A stretch of DNA of 35,494 nucleotides, from positions 1 through 35,494 of the forward strand of contig JAGKTU010000012.1 in NCBI GenBank assembly GCA_021153265.1. Direction: 5' to 3'. This document shows, in pieces, positions 15,070-22,883 of the stretch. The first letter of the stretch is position 1. Every line of letters starts with the position of its first letter. Source of the stretch: Clostridia bacterium (GTDB lineage Bacteria; Bacillota; Clostridia; Oscillospirales; Oscillospiraceae). The translations under genes were made by a program, and so were the position numbers. The notes beneath the pieces were generated by a model. That model searched no databases, was not told the origin of the DNA, and saw nothing but the letters and a program-made list of their open reading frames with translations.

Positions 15070-15611
15070 AAAAGGTCTATCTGATCCGCCACGGTCTGCC
15101 GGATTTTCCCGATGGGAAGGGCATGTGCATCGGTACCACAGATATTCCCATGGGAGATAAAGGACTTGCGCAGGCAGAGCAAATGGCGAAGATTCTGCCC
15201 CCGGTAACAGCGGTCTTTTCCAGTCCCCTTACCCGTGCAGTACAGACAGCCCAGGCCATCGGTATGCCGGTAACCATTCTCCCCGACCTGCGAGAAATGT
15301 ATGCCGGAGAATGGGACGGACTGACTTTCGAGGAAATCCGGCAGCGATATCCGGAACTCTACGCCGCCCGTGCAAAGGATCTGACCATCCCGCTTCCGGG
15401 ATCAGAAAGCTATGAAGACGGCATTGCCCGTTTTTCCGCTGCCATGAACGCAGCTGCCGAAACCGCTTCCGGCGATTTTGCTGTGGTTGCCCACGGCGGT
15501 ATCCTTGCTCAGTTCCTGCAATCCATCAGCGGAAACTGGTATAAACCAGAGTATACTGAGATCGTCACTCTTACATATCAAAATGGGATCTTTACACTAC
15601 AGGAGGACTGA
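15066..15611 (+). CDS. Histidine phosphatase family protein
   Basis: 181 residues of the phosphoglycerate-mutase-like superfamily, with R8-H9-G10 (phosphate-accepting His), R57, E82 (AGEWDG) and H143 (VAHGG) all present. Coupled to the NTP transferase by ATGA. CobC-like members dephosphorylate cofactor precursors; a molybdopterin or nucleotide phosphate substrate is inferred from context only. Confidence 0.85.
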   Translation: MKKVYLIRHGLPDFPDGKGMCIGTTDIPMGDKGLAQAEQMAKILPPVTAVFSSPLTRAVQTAQAIGMPVTILPDLREMYAGEWDGLTFEEIRQRYPELYAARAKDLTIPLPGSESYEDGIARFSAAMNAAAETASGDFAVVAHGGILAQFLQSISGNWYKPEYTEIVTLTYQNGIFTLQED

Positions 15612-15614
15612 CCT

Positions 15615-16613
15615 ATGCGAAATATGCTGAAAATCATTCATAACAAATTGACCCATGGAGAAGCGCTTGTGTTGGTTACCGTCATTGCCTCCTCCGGTGC
15701 CACTCCCCGGGGTGCCGGTGCCAGAATGCTGGTTGGTAAGGAGGGGCGCATCTGCGGCACCATCGGCGGCGGTGCCGTAGAGTACCGCAGCGAGCAGATC
15801 GCTGCCAAAGTGCTGGCGGAGAAGACTTCTTTGGGCCATGACTTTACTCTGACCAAAGACGATGTGCAGAATCTGGGTATGATCTGCGGAGGAGCCTGTA
15901 ATGTATTTTTCCACTATATCCCTGCCGGGGATGAACATACCATCATGCTCTGTGAGGAAGCGGAAGAGCAGTTCCGGAAAGGTAACGCTTTGTGGCTGCT
16001 GACCGATGTGGGTGAAAACGGACAGATGGGACTCTATGCCCATGATTTGGGCTATTGGGGCATTCTGGTTTCCGATTCGCTGCCTTTGTCCCGACATCCC
16101 GAACGGATTGGAGATATCTTTGCAGAACAGATCAACGCTCCGGGAAAGGTCTATGTTTTTGGTGGCGGCCATGTGGCTCAGGAACTGGTTCCTGTCCTGT
16201 ACCATGTTGGATTCCGCTGCGTAGTCATGGATGACCGGGCCGAATTTACAAAGCCCGAACTATTCCCCGGTGCGGAAAGTATCATCTGTGGCGATTTGAC
16301 CCGATTGGAAGATTATATATCCATTGGAAACGAAGATTATGTCTGTGTCATGACTCGTGGACATTCCCACGATACCGTCGTACAGGCACAGGTTCTGAAA
16401 TGCCACCCCACCTACTGCGGCGTTATCGGCAGTCCTCACAAGGCTGCAGGTGTCCGGAAAACACTAAAAGAGGAATACGGATTGACCGACGAAGAACTGG
16501 ATCTGGTGACGACACCTATCGGCCTGCCCATCAAGGGTGAGACCCCGGCGGAGATTGCCATTTCCATTGCCGCCCAGATGATCCTCCACCGGGCAGAGCG
16601 GAACGGATTATGA
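15615..16613 (+). CDS. xdhC: XdhC-family Mo-hydroxylase maturation factor
   Basis: 332 residues. N-terminal XdhC/CoxI domain (SSGATPRGAGARML at 26-39, GTIGGGAVE at ~49-57) and a C-terminal Rossmann domain (VYVFGGGHVAQELVPV, then VCVMTRGHSHD and GVIGSPHK). XdhC proteins bind molybdenum cofactor, protect its sulfuration and insert it into xanthine-oxidase-type enzymes. AGGAGG lies 8 nt before the ATG. The partner is almost certainly the Mop enzyme at 9798-12551. Confidence 0.9.
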   Translation: MRNMLKIIHNKLTHGEALVLVTVIASSGATPRGAGARMLVGKEGRICGTIGGGAVEYRSEQIAAKVLAEKTSLGHDFTLTKDDVQNLGMICGGACNVFFHYIPAGDEHTIMLCEEAEEQFRKGNALWLLTDVGENGQMGLYAHDLGYWGILVSDSLPLSRHPERIGDIFAEQINAPGKVYVFGGGHVAQELVPVLYHVGFRCVVMDDRAEFTKPELFPGAESIICGDLTRLEDYISIGNEDYVCVMTRGHSHDTVVQAQVLKCHPTYCGVIGSPHKAAGVRKTLKEEYGLTDEELDLVTTPIGLPIKGETPAEIAISIAAQMILHRAERNGL

Positions 16614-17146
16614 AACGGCACCTCTTTCTCACCGGCTCTATCGGCTGCGGAAAAAGCACCGCCATTACCGTGGCATTGGGAGAGAAAATCACCCAATGCG
16701 GCGGCTTTCTGACCCGGCGGTACCGGGATCCCTACCTGCATTTTACATTGGAAAGTCCTGATGGTAACGTAAAGAGTACTTTTTTGGATTTCGCATCCGG
16801 AAAACCAGAGGTTGATCTGGCTGTATTTTCCAAAAAGGATCTGCGCGGGGAGATATTGGTTCTCGATGAGATCGGCGGAATTGAATTGCTGAATCCGGAG
16901 TTCGCCTCTGCATTGGAAGCCGTTCTCAGCAGCGGCATTCCCATTCTTGGTGTGCTCAAAGGGGAAGGCGCTGCCGGCGCATTGATTGATAAACTGGGTC
17001 TAACCGAAGAATACCATTGGGCAGCCGGTAAACTGCGGCAGCAGCTGTACAATGATCCCAATACATTGGTATATACATGTACCCAATACGACGAAAACGC
17101 CTTGCTTCTGGTAAGGCGTTGGGTGGAGGAATACTGCCATGACTGA
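16610..17146 (+). CDS. THEP1-like nucleoside-triphosphatase
   Basis: 178 residues with Walker A GSIGCGKST (9-17), Walker B LVLDEIGGIEL (~83-93) and the compact size of the NTPase_1/THEP1 family. It overlaps xdhC by 4 nt (ATGA) and the next gene by 8 nt. Homologues are found near Mo-cofactor genes; the cell role is unclear, perhaps nucleotide-driven cofactor handling. Confidence 0.8.
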   Translation: MKRHLFLTGSIGCGKSTAITVALGEKITQCGGFLTRRYRDPYLHFTLESPDGNVKSTFLDFASGKPEVDLAVFSKKDLRGEILVLDEIGGIELLNPEFASALEAVLSSGIPILGVLKGEGAAGALIDKLGLTEEYHWAAGKLRQQLYNDPNTLVYTCTQYDENALLLVRRWVEEYCHD

Positions 17147-17882
17147 CTTTTTTGAACTTTATGATGTACTGATTGACGGCATTTCTTCCGATGCTGTGGT
17201 TACGGATACCCTCATTGGGGAATGTTGGACAGCTGTACAAACACAGCATCATTTCGGCATGGCCATGACCACCCCGGTGGATACCGCACCCCGGATGATA
17301 TATCGCGACTATACCGGTATGGGACTAAAGGAACTGGCACTGGCCTCCAAAAGCTGGAACCTCACCGAAGCCGGATTTGGCATGGCGGCACTCAATGCCT
17401 ACTATAACACGCCGCAGCGCCTGGATGCGCTGAATGCCTATGAGCCTTTCGACAAGTACTGCACCGATGGCGTGGATCTTTGTGGAAAGCACATCGGTGT
17501 TGTGGGACATCTGAATATGCCCCAATCTGTATACGAACAAGCTGCGTCTGTCCGGATTCTGGAGCGCAGTCCCCGTCCCGGTGATTATCCGGACTCCGCC
17601 TGTGACTGGCTGATCCCCCAGTGCGATGTGGTCATCATGACCGCCAGCACACTTGTAAACAAAACCCTGCCGCATTTATTGGAACTGTCCAGGAACGCAT
17701 ATACCATTCTGGCAGGTCCAAGTTGTCCCATGTGTCCGCAGCTGCTGAACTTCGGCATCGACCGGATTGCAGGGCTGGTCATTACCAATGTGGAAGGAAT
17801 GAAAGACAAGATCCGCAGGGAGATTTCCGGCCCGCCCTACAATATGGGCAAGCCCTTCCTGCTCAGTAAGGAGCGCCTATGA
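17139..17882 (+). CDS. DUF364-family putative heavy-metal chelation protein
   Basis: 247 residues. The N-terminal part has the DUF4213-like opening (TLIGECWTAVQT), and the C-terminal part the DUF364 Rossmann-like domain (GKHIGVVGHL, CDVVIMTASTLVNKT, LAGPSCPMCP). Proteins of this type are often encoded with metal ABC importers, as here, where it overlaps the permease start by 4 nt (ATGA). It may bind or hand over the imported oxyanion or metal; this is inference. Cytosolic. Confidence 0.8.
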   Translation: MTDFFELYDVLIDGISSDAVVTDTLIGECWTAVQTQHHFGMAMTTPVDTAPRMIYRDYTGMGLKELALASKSWNLTEAGFGMAALNAYYNTPQRLDALNAYEPFDKYCTDGVDLCGKHIGVVGHLNMPQSVYEQAASVRILERSPRPGDYPDSACDWLIPQCDVVIMTASTLVNKTLPHLLELSRNAYTILAGPSCPMCPQLLNFGIDRIAGLVITNVEGMKDKIRREISGPPYNMGKPFLLSKERL

Positions 17883-18904
17883 ACGAGATTGAAAACAAGC
17901 ACCGCCGCACGGTGCTGCTTATGGGAATCGCTCTGATTTTATGCATATTGGCTTCCTTTACCCTGGGACGTTACCCCGTTTCTCCGGCAGAGCTTTTGGG
18001 TGTGCTGGGATATAAACTGGGCCTGCCCATCAAACCTTTCTGGACAAGTTCCGTGGAAGCGGCGGTGTGGAACATCCGTTTGCCCCGTGTGATTTTAAGT
18101 GTTCTGGTTGGTGCCTGTCTTGCTGCTGCCGGCGGCGCATATCAGGGTGTGTTCCAGAACCCGATGGCATCACCCGATATCTTAGGTGCTTCTGCCGGTG
18201 CCGGTTTCGGTGCAGCGTTGGCCATCCTGCTGGGTGCTTCCAGTATGGGCATCACCATCGGCGCTTTTGCTGCCAGCCTTCTGACTGTGGCTCTGGTTTT
18301 CACCGTCAGCCGCCACGCCCGGGGGGACCGGGTGCTGGGACTGGTGCTGGCCGGCATCATGATTTCCTCCCTGTTTCAGTCCGGAACATCTTTTCTGAAA
18401 CTGGTGGCAGATCCCAACAATCAGCTGCCCCAGATTACTTACTGGCTTATGGGCAGTCTCAGCGGCGCTGCATGGAGTGACATCGGCTTTGTGCTGCTTC
18501 CCATGCTCTGCGGTCTGATACCATTGTTTCTGCTGCGCTGGCAACTGAATGTCATCACCATGGGTGACGACGAAGCCCGTGCAATGGGCGTGGATCCCCG
18601 TAAAATCCGCTTGTGGATTGCCGTGGCCTCCACACTGGTAACGGCTTCCGCTGTATCGGTCAGCGGTATGATCGGCTGGGTCGGACTGGTGATTCCCCAC
18701 ATGATGCGGCGGCTGGTCGGCAGCGATTACCGGTTCCTGATGCCCGCCTCCATGCTGGGCGGCGGAATCTTCCTGCTGATCGTGGACAATGTCTCCCGCA
18801 ATGCCACAACAGCCGGCATTCCCATCGGCATCTTAACCGCCTTCATCGGCGCGCCCTTCTTCCTGTGGCTGATTACCGGAAAGGGGGATCACTATGAGCA
18901 TTGA
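17879..18904 (+). CDS. FecCD/BtuC-type ABC importer permease
   Basis: 341 residues, about ten hydrophobic segments. Family marks are RLPRVILSVLVGACLAAAGGAYQ and the GLVIPHMMRR coupling region. Type II importers of this class carry iron-siderophores, B12, heme, or in Haemophilus MolBCA molybdate/tungstate. In this Mo-enzyme operon molybdate or tungstate is the simplest guess. It overlaps the ATPase gene by 11 nt. Confidence 0.88.
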   Translation: MNEIENKHRRTVLLMGIALILCILASFTLGRYPVSPAELLGVLGYKLGLPIKPFWTSSVEAAVWNIRLPRVILSVLVGACLAAAGGAYQGVFQNPMASPDILGASAGAGFGAALAILLGASSMGITIGAFAASLLTVALVFTVSRHARGDRVLGLVLAGIMISSLFQSGTSFLKLVADPNNQLPQITYWLMGSLSGAAWSDIGFVLLPMLCGLIPLFLLRWQLNVITMGDDEARAMGVDPRKIRLWIAVASTLVTASAVSVSGMIGWVGLVIPHMMRRLVGSDYRFLMPASMLGGGIFLLIVDNVSRNATTAGIPIGILTAFIGAPFFLWLITGKGDHYEH

Positions 18905-19673
18905 AGTCAAAAACTTAAGCTTTTCCTATGGCGATCGCCCGGTTCTGCACGATATCAGTTTTTCTGTAGGAAATGGAGAATTCTTATCTATCCTGGGTCC
19001 CAACGGTGTGGGCAAAAGCACATTGTTCCGCTGCGTTCTGGGTCTTTTGTCCGGCTATACCGGTAGTGTTTCCGTGGACGGAACGGATGCCCGTACATTT
19101 TCTATCCGTGAGGCAGCCAAACATATTGCTTACATTCCTCAGTCCAGCCGATCTATTTTCAATTACAGCGTTTTCGACATCGTTCTGATGGGCAGAACCA
19201 GTGGATTGAGCACCTTCCGCAGCCCCGGCAAAAAAGATAAGGAACTCTGTCAGTGGGCTATGGAGAAAGTGGGCATCACCCGTCTGCAGGACCGCTGTTT
19301 CCACCGGCTATCCGGCGGTGAACAGCAGTTGGTGCTGATCGCCCGGGCGCTGGTTCAGAAAGCGCCGGTGCTGATGTTGGACGAACCTACCGCCAATCTG
19401 GACTTCGGCAATCAGCTGCTGGTGCTGGAGCAGGCAAGAAGCTTGGCCCGGGAAGGCTACACCGTCATTCAGACCACCCACCATCCGGAGCAGAGCTATA
19501 TGTACTCAGACCGGATCCTTGCCATTCAGAAAGGACGGGTGTTGACGGAAGGAAAACCCAAAGAGGTTTTAACAGAGCAGACCATCCGCGCACTGTACGG
19601 CGTAGATGTGGAAATCGTCAGTTTGTATCACGACAGCGCGCGAATTTGCATCCCTGCACACATCACCAAATAA
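18894..19673 (+). CDS. ABC importer ATPase of FecE/MolC type
   Basis: 259 residues. Walker A GPNGVGKST (35-43), Q-loop in IAYIPQSSR, signature LSGGEQQLVLIARAL, Walker B VLMLDEPTANLD and switch His in QTTHHPEQ are all present, so it should be active. It works with the overlapping permease and the lipoprotein downstream. Confidence 0.9.
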   Translation: MSIEVKNLSFSYGDRPVLHDISFSVGNGEFLSILGPNGVGKSTLFRCVLGLLSGYTGSVSVDGTDARTFSIREAAKHIAYIPQSSRSIFNYSVFDIVLMGRTSGLSTFRSPGKKDKELCQWAMEKVGITRLQDRCFHRLSGGEQQLVLIARALVQKAPVLMLDEPTANLDFGNQLLVLEQARSLAREGYTVIQTTHHPEQSYMYSDRILAIQKGRVLTEGKPKEVLTEQTIRALYGVDVEIVSLYHDSARICIPAHITK

Positions 19674-19685
19674 GGAGGACCCAAT

Positions 19686-20741
19686 ATGAAAAAAACGATC
19701 ATTCTTTTTCTGATTCTTTCCCTTCTGCTTTGCGGCTGTGGCCAAGCAGGTGCAAACACAACAGGAGAAACACAGGAATTTACGGATTCTACAGGAAGGA
19801 CCGTAACCCTTCCTGCAAAAATCACAAGGATCGCCATTTCCGGTCCTCTGTCCCAGATCTATATTCTGCCTCTGGCGGGCGATATGCTGGTGGGTGTATC
19901 CACTGCCTATGCAGACGATGCACAGGATTATCTCCCTGCATACATCTATGAAAAAGCAGAAATCGGTCAGCTTTACGGCGGTAAGGGCGAAATGGATCTG
20001 GAAGCTCTGCTGGCTGCCGCGCCGGATGTGGTTATCGACATCGGCGAACCTAAGAAGACCACTGCCGATGATTTGACCGCTCTGACAGAACAGACAGGAA
20101 TCCCATTTATCCACATCGATGCCACCGTGGCTACCGCCCCAGAAGCCTACCGGACCCTTGGCAAGCTGCTGGGCCGTGAAGAAAAAGCGGAGGAATTGGC
20201 CGTGTGGTGTGAAGATACCTATGCCATGATTACCGCTATGATGGAAAAGGTGGATGCAGATGGCGCGAGAAAGTCACTCCTTTACTGTCTGGGTGACAAG
20301 GGTGTCAATGTGATTGCCAAGGGCAGCTTCCATGCGGAAACCATCAATTTCATGTCTGATAATCTGGCCGTGGTGGAAGATGTGGTCTCCAGCGGCGCCG
20401 GCAACGAAGTGGATCTGGAGCAGATTCTGTTATGGAATCCGGATGTGATCATCTTTGCCCCCGACAGCTGCTACGATGACATTGCCTCTTCCGGACAGTG
20501 GCAGAGCGTAGGTGCTGTATCCCGGGGTGATTTCTACAAAACTCCCACCGGTCCCTATGGATGGCTTTCCTCTCCTCCGGCAGTCCAGCGTTACTTAGGT
20601 ATGCTGTGGCTGGGTCAGCTTCTGTATCCGGAATATACGCAGTACGACCTTCAGACAGAGGTCACCGAGTACTATAAACTGTTCTACGGCTGTAACCTGA
20701 CTGAGGAAATGTATCAGAATCTGATTGCCGACAGTTACTAA
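19686..20741 (+). CDS. Substrate-binding lipoprotein of FecB/MolA type importer
   Basis: 351 residues. The signal peptide ends in the lipobox LLLCGC (lipidated Cys18), as expected for a Gram-positive extracellular binding protein. The body matches the periplasmic-binding PF01497 fold: RTVTLPAKITRIAISGP start, LEALLAAAPDVVID, and a second lobe with VDLEQILLWNPDVIIFAPD. Preceded by AAGGAGG, 12 nt after the ATPase gene; last gene of the operon. The ligand cannot be read from the sequence. Confidence 0.88.
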   Translation: MKKTIILFLILSLLLCGCGQAGANTTGETQEFTDSTGRTVTLPAKITRIAISGPLSQIYILPLAGDMLVGVSTAYADDAQDYLPAYIYEKAEIGQLYGGKGEMDLEALLAAAPDVVIDIGEPKKTTADDLTALTEQTGIPFIHIDATVATAPEAYRTLGKLLGREEKAEELAVWCEDTYAMITAMMEKVDADGARKSLLYCLGDKGVNVIAKGSFHAETINFMSDNLAVVEDVVSSGAGNEVDLEQILLWNPDVIIFAPDSCYDDIASSGQWQSVGAVSRGDFYKTPTGPYGWLSSPPAVQRYLGMLWLGQLLYPEYTQYDLQTEVTEYYKLFYGCNLTEEMYQNLIADSY

Positions 20742-20779
20742 CCTTACAGACTGTGAAAACGAAAAACGAATAAAACAGC

Positions 20780-20826
20780 AGTCCCGAAGAAGGTGATTTT
20801 TGCACCTTTTCCGGGACTGTTTTCTT
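20780..20826 (+). terminator. Intrinsic terminator of the plus-strand operon (bidirectional)
   Basis: AGTCCCG (20780-20786) pairs with CGGGACT (20812-20818), inner AAGGTG/CACCTT, followed by GTTTTCTTG. It lies ~40 nt after the binding-protein stop codon. Confidence 0.7.
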
Positions 20827-20917
20827 GTGAATGAATCATATCGGAACTCAAAAATGTTGTAAAATTGTAGTAATTTGGGTGCAAAACATGATTTATCGTT
20901 GCAGCGCTAAGCATATC

Positions 20918-20965
20918 TCATCCGATTGGAGTAGTGCCATGGCAGACGAATAACACTTTTACCAT
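20918..20965 (-). pseudogene. LMW protein-tyrosine phosphatase N-terminal fragment, copy 1
   Basis: From the ATG at 20965 (GGAGG 7-8 nt upstream), the frame reads MVKVLFVCHGTTPIG then TGA. MVKVLFVCHG is the classic start of low-molecular-weight PTPs, but the CxxxxxR loop is cut after the first Cys-His-Gly. The ribosome site remains intact. Same fragment as at 28086-28145. Confidence 0.6.
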
Positions 20966-21063
20966 TGCTGCGATCCTCCTCGATAAACCACGATTTGCTT
21001 AGAGCCGCAATCACTTTTCGGATTTTTGCAATTCATCCGGATCGTGTCCTATCGTGGCTCTTC

Positions 21064-21351
21064 GTGGCATATTGTTTTATGATAAACAGCAGACAGATAC
21101 TTTGGCTCTCTCCGCTTTTTGCACATGAGAAAAACTCTTCTCAAATGAATGGATTTTCGATTTCATGAAACGAGTATATCATATCGGCGCTCACTTTACT
21201 ACTTTTACTTCAAAATTTTACCGAATTCCATCGGCAGGGGCAGCATATCCTTTTTTCACAGGGAATCTCGATCACACACAGTATCCTCCACATTCTTGAA
21301 AATCTGGACGTAAAGAAAGCTGCAGTGCTTTTACAAACCCGGCCGTTTTGA
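21064..21351. other. Intergenic, possibly decayed coding DNA
   Basis: No gene with a start and ribosome site. A plus-strand frame around 21221-21351 reads like a protein end (…SILHILENLDVKKAAVLLQ… and then a stop), but I do not recognise it and it has no start. Confidence 0.35.
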
Positions 21352-21457
21352 AATCTGTATATACAAACCGGAAAACGGTGTTTGCATCTACACATCCCAA
21401 AACGCAAAAATCCCCACAGTCGATCCTCCGGTACGGAGAGGAAAGACTGTGGGGATT
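21352..21457. repeat. Hairpin-plus-terminator repeat, copy 2
   Basis: Hairpin at 21364-21384 (CAAAC/GTTTG ends), then the same AAAACGCAAAAATCCCCACA stretch as at 2377-2397, then the terminator stem. Spacing between the parts is the same as in copy 1. Confidence 0.6.
21404..21457 (-). terminator. Intrinsic terminator of the 21466-22776 permease gene
   Basis: Perfect 13-bp stem AATCCCCACAGTC (21409-21421) with GACTGTGGGGATT (21445-21457), plus inner CCTCCG/CGGAGAGG pairing; TTTTTGCG follows on the minus strand. Nine nt after the stop codon. Confidence 0.8.
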
Positions 21458-21465
21458 GATTCCGC

Positions 21466-22776
21466 TTATACGCCGAACAGGATCCAGATCAGGATGTAAG
21501 CGGGAATGATGGCGGACAGCGTGAAGGGGATACCGATCTTGAAGAAGTCGGCGTTCTTCACCTCGAAGCCTTCCTTGCGCAGGATGCCGATGCCGGTGAT
21601 GTTGGCGGAAGCGCCGATGGGGGTACAGTTGCCGCCCAGAGTCGCACCGGACAGCAGACTGAAGTACAGAGCGGTGGAGTCGATGCCCATCTCCGTGGCG
21701 ATACCGGCGATAACGGGGATCATGGTGGCAACATAGGGGATGTTGTCAATGAATGCGGAGATCAGCACGGAAGCCCAGACGATGATGGTATACATCAGGA
21801 AGGGATTGCCTGCGCCCAGCTTTGCCAGCAGCTGTGCCAGAGCGTCGATGACACCCTCGTTTTTGATACCGCCGATCATCAGGAACAGACCAACCAGCAG
21901 GCCCAGAGTTTCCAGGTCGATAGCCTTCAGGGGGCCCATAACGGCGTCCAGATTCTTCTTTTTTGCATAGTTGTAGATCAGACCGATGATCAGCAGGGCG
22001 GTGCAGATCAGACCATTGGTCTCAGCAGGCAGTTCGAAGGGCAGGAAAGAAGCCACGATCAGCAGCACGATGGCACCGACCAGCAAAATGGTGGGGACAA
22101 AATCCGTGACTTCCGTCATCTTGCCGGTCTTGGGGATGGTACCCTTCTCCTTACGGAAAGTGAAGTAGACGATGCAGGCAGAAAGAATCGCACCCAGCTC
22201 CACCATGAAGAACATACCGGGTTTGCCCTGGTACCAGATGAAGTCGAAGAAGCTCATTTTCAGAGCGGAGCCCAGCATGATGGCGGTGGTGTCACCAACC
22301 AGAGTGGCTGCGCCCTGCAGGTTGGAAGAAACAGCGATAGAGATGATGAAGGGCACGGGATTGGTATCCAACTTTCTGCAGATAGCGATGGCAACGGGAG
22401 CGACCATCAGAACGGTGGCTACGTTGTCAACGAAGGCAGAGATGACACCGGCGAACAGGCTGAGGGAAACGGCGGCCCACTGAACATTGGGAACCTTCTC
22501 CATGATCATGTCCGCCAGACGCTCGGGCATATGGCTGTCGATGAACAGCTGAACCAGGCCCATGGTACCGCCGATCATCAGCAGAACATTAAAGTCCAGT
22601 GCAGTCAGAATACCTTCCACAACAACTTTGCCGTCGGGACCGAAGACAGCCTTCAAAGGCAGCATACCGGAGACGATAAAGATCACGCCGGAAGCCAACG
22701 CGATGTAGGGACGGTACTTGCTGAAGGTCAGCATCAGTACATAGGTTGCTGCAAAGAGAATAATAGCAGGTAACAA
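21466..22776 (-). CDS. ArsB/NhaD-type (SLC13-like ion transporter superfamily) permease
   Basis: 436 residues and about 11-12 membrane segments. Two inverted-repeat signature regions are visible: VDNVATVLMVAPV with NLQGAATLVGDTTAIMLG, and IDNIPYVATMIPV with TLGGNCTPIGASANITG. These are typical of NhaD Na+/H+ antiporters and ArsB-type permeases. The start is a TTG at 22776 preceded by GGAAAGGAAG at 6 nt; the next ATG lies 14 codons in and lacks a site. Given its neighbours (OadB, Na/Pi), Na+/H+ antiport is the better guess than arsenite export. Confidence 0.8.
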   Translation of the reverse strand: MLPAIILFAATYVLMLTFSKYRPYIALASGVIFIVSGMLPLKAVFGPDGKVVVEGILTALDFNVLLMIGGTMGLVQLFIDSHMPERLADMIMEKVPNVQWAAVSLSLFAGVISAFVDNVATVLMVAPVAIAICRKLDTNPVPFIISIAVSSNLQGAATLVGDTTAIMLGSALKMSFFDFIWYQGKPGMFFMVELGAILSACIVYFTFRKEKGTIPKTGKMTEVTDFVPTILLVGAIVLLIVASFLPFELPAETNGLICTALLIIGLIYNYAKKKNLDAVMGPLKAIDLETLGLLVGLFLMIGGIKNEGVIDALAQLLAKLGAGNPFLMYTIIVWASVLISAFIDNIPYVATMIPVIAGIATEMGIDSTALYFSLLSGATLGGNCTPIGASANITGIGILRKEGFEVKNADFFKIGIPFTLSAIIPAYILIWILFGV

Positions 22777-22839
22777 GAAAATCTTCCTTTCCTATATATA
22801 ATCTGAAATATTATACTTTATACCCAGTAAAGATAGAGT

Positions 22840-22874
22840 AAAGAAACAGCGCTGCGACAAAATTCGCAGCGCTG
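22840..22874 (-). terminator. Intrinsic terminator of the Na/Pi cotransporter gene
   Basis: CAGCGCTGCG (22847-22856) pairs with CGCAGCGCTG (22865-22874); on the minus strand TTTCTTTAC follows. Ten nt after the stop at 22884. Confidence 0.75.
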
Positions 22875-22883
22875 CCGTCATCT

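Larger units (their letters stand above)
20774..21063. repeat. ~290-bp dispersed element with LMW-PTP start, copy 1
   Basis: Aligns with 27953-28244 over its whole length with many identical blocks (for example CATATCGGAACTCAAAAATG and GGCAGACGAATAACAC). Read on the minus strand it contains a structured segment (GAGCC...GGCTC outer stem, CGGAT/ATCCG inner stem), a GGAGG site, a 15-codon start of an LMW protein-tyrosine phosphatase, an AT-rich part, and a terminator. Confidence 0.7.
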
